Assembly: GCA_964353355.1 (NCBI GenBank)
Contig: CAYGVT010000123.1
Location: forward strand, 1-5,842
Direction: 5' to 3'
Source of the DNA: CAYGVT01 sp964353355
Lineage (GTDB): Archaea; Thermoplasmatota; DTKX01; GCA-020343715
Length of the DNA stretch: 5,842 nucleotides
How positions within the stretch are numbered: position 1 is the first letter of the stretch; each line of letters starts with the position of its first letter. Of this stretch, positions 5,048 to 5,842 are shown piece after piece. Below the pieces are notes generated by a model. It had not been told where the DNA came from. It saw only the letters and a program-made list of their open reading frames with translations, and searched no databases. Both the position numbers and the translations under genes were made by a program.

Positions 5048-5842
5048 TCAATTAGCATCCGACGATTCTGTGGACCTCATCTCCCTCATCGCCATCCACA
5101 CCGGTCCGAGCAGCACGTAGGCCAGCACCAACCCGAGGGCCGACAGGGACAGCGCGCGGAACGCCGCCGAGGTCCCCTCGACGCCGTAGGCCCGCATGGC
5201 CCCTATGGACACCAAGCCGAGCAGCACTCCTACCGCGAAGACGATGCCCGCACGCCCCCTGAGCTTGGGGTACCGGACCGGGGCCACCATCAGGATGGAG
5301 GCGGCCAGCATGATGAGGACGGCCGCGATGGCAGGCCGGGTCTCGAAGTCCTCCCACCGCTGCGGGCCCAGGATGTGGCACACGAGGATCGCGAGGAACG
5401 CCATCGCGGGCGTCGCGAGCCCCGTGAAGTGCGGGAGCAGATAGCCCCTCGTCGTGAACCTGTAGAGCCTGACGATGCCCAGGACGAGCATCGACGCCGA
5501 GGTGAGCAGCACGAGGGAATTGAAGTAGACCTCGGGCCCCCAGGTCGAATGGGTCGCATCTAAGAACACGGCCCACACCATGACCGCTGGCGCGGCGCAG
5601 AACGTGAAGGCGTCCGAGATGGAGTCGAGGTGCCTCCCGTAGCCGTGCTTGGTCCCCCACCTGCGCGCGGCCCACCCGTCGGCGCCGTCGAGCACGAACC
5701 CCAGGAGGATGAGGGCGGAGCCCAGGGTGATGTCGGCGGACCAGGGATGGAGGCGGCCCTCCCTGAGCAGGAAGTAGATGGCGGCGACGCCGCAAAGGCC
5801 GTTGCCGATGGTGAGGGCGTCCGCCACGCCCACCTTGCCGAT
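5048..5842 (-). CDS. pssA: Archaetidylserine synthase (CDP-alcohol phosphatidyltransferase), 5' end outside window
   Basis: This integral membrane enzyme transfers an archaetidyl group from CDP-archaeol to L-serine, a step in archaeal polar lipid synthesis. Numbering from GTG 5833, the catalytic signature Asp-x2-Asp-Gly-x2-Ala-Arg-x8-Gly-x3-Asp-x3-Asp is complete (D49, D52, G53, A56, R57, G66, D70, D74). The serine-type subfamily is indicated by Leu-Asp-Ser-Ile-Ser-Asp-Ala-Phe-Thr-Phe...Ala-Pro-Ala (69-83), Phe-Thr-Gly-Leu-Ala-Thr-Pro-Ala (136-143) and Val-Arg-Tyr-Pro-Lys-Leu (186-191), all familiar from PssA proteins. About seven to eight hydrophobic helices are visible. GTGs at 5833 and 5827 could start it, but the frame stays open to the edge as Ile-Gly-Lys, which fits family N-termini, so the start is probably beyond the window. 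It converges on the TOPRIM-like gene with 33 bases between stops. An inositol- or glycerol-type substrate is less likely. Confidence 0.85.
   Translation of the reverse strand: MGKVGVADALTIGNGLCGVAAIYFLLREGRLHPWSADITLGSALILLGFVLDGADGWAARRWGTKHGYGRHLDSISDAFTFCAAPAVMVWAVFLDATHSTWGPEVYFNSLVLLTSASMLVLGIVRLYRFTTRGYLLPHFTGLATPAMAFLAILVCHILGPQRWEDFETRPAIAAVLIMLAASILMVAPVRYPKLRGRAGIVFAVGVLLGLVSIGAMRAYGVEGTSAAFRALSLSALGLVLAYVLLGPVWMAMREMRSTESSDAN

Noticed and set aside
5006..5048. AAGGAC/GTCCTT inverted repeat between the convergent genes as a terminator
   Set aside because: The six-base arms are 31 bases apart with no T-run on either strand, too weak to support termination.

Overview
The window looks like part of a GC-rich archaeal chromosome. 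The main evidence is the lipid gene at the right edge, a CDP-alcohol phosphatidyltransferase of the archaetidylserine synthase type. Supporting signs are TATA-like boxes near gene starts, GGAGG-type ribosome binding sites, frequent AGG arginine codons, GTG/TTG starts, and a HEPN/MNT pair of a kind common in archaea. A Thermoplasmatota-like (for example Methanomassiliicoccales-like) source is my best guess, but no marker gene proves it.

Layout: 1-197 has no gene I can support. 198-704 and 800-1279 are tandem paralogues of an unrecognised family, with two N-terminal membrane helices and a soluble tail carrying a shared Pro-Val...Arg-Arg-Asp-Val motif. 1280-1603 is a 324-base gap holding a six-unit 12-bp tandem repeat and a probable promoter with a near-palindrome. 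1604-2050 and 1977-2327 are an overlapping HEPN/MNT toxin-antitoxin pair. 2383-2880 is a four-helix membrane protein made of two copies of a two-helix unit. 2903-3520 is a class I SAM-dependent methyltransferase. 3563-4549 and 4562-5014 form a two-gene unit with its own promoter: an OLD/RecF-like ABC ATPase and a small TOPRIM-like partner. 5048 to the right edge, on the minus strand and convergent with the ATPase unit, is archaetidylserine synthase, whose start lies outside the window.

How the genes relate: the lipid gene is housekeeping. Everything to its left looks accessory, with a toxin-antitoxin pair, an AAA ATPase plus small partner (a layout familiar from split anti-phage nucleases), and several small membrane proteins. 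The ATPase gene begins with clearly lower GC than the methyltransferase before it, which fits separate acquisition. The strongest candidate for an under-described system is the ATPase/TOPRIM-like pair. The internally duplicated membrane protein and the 12-bp repeat array come next.
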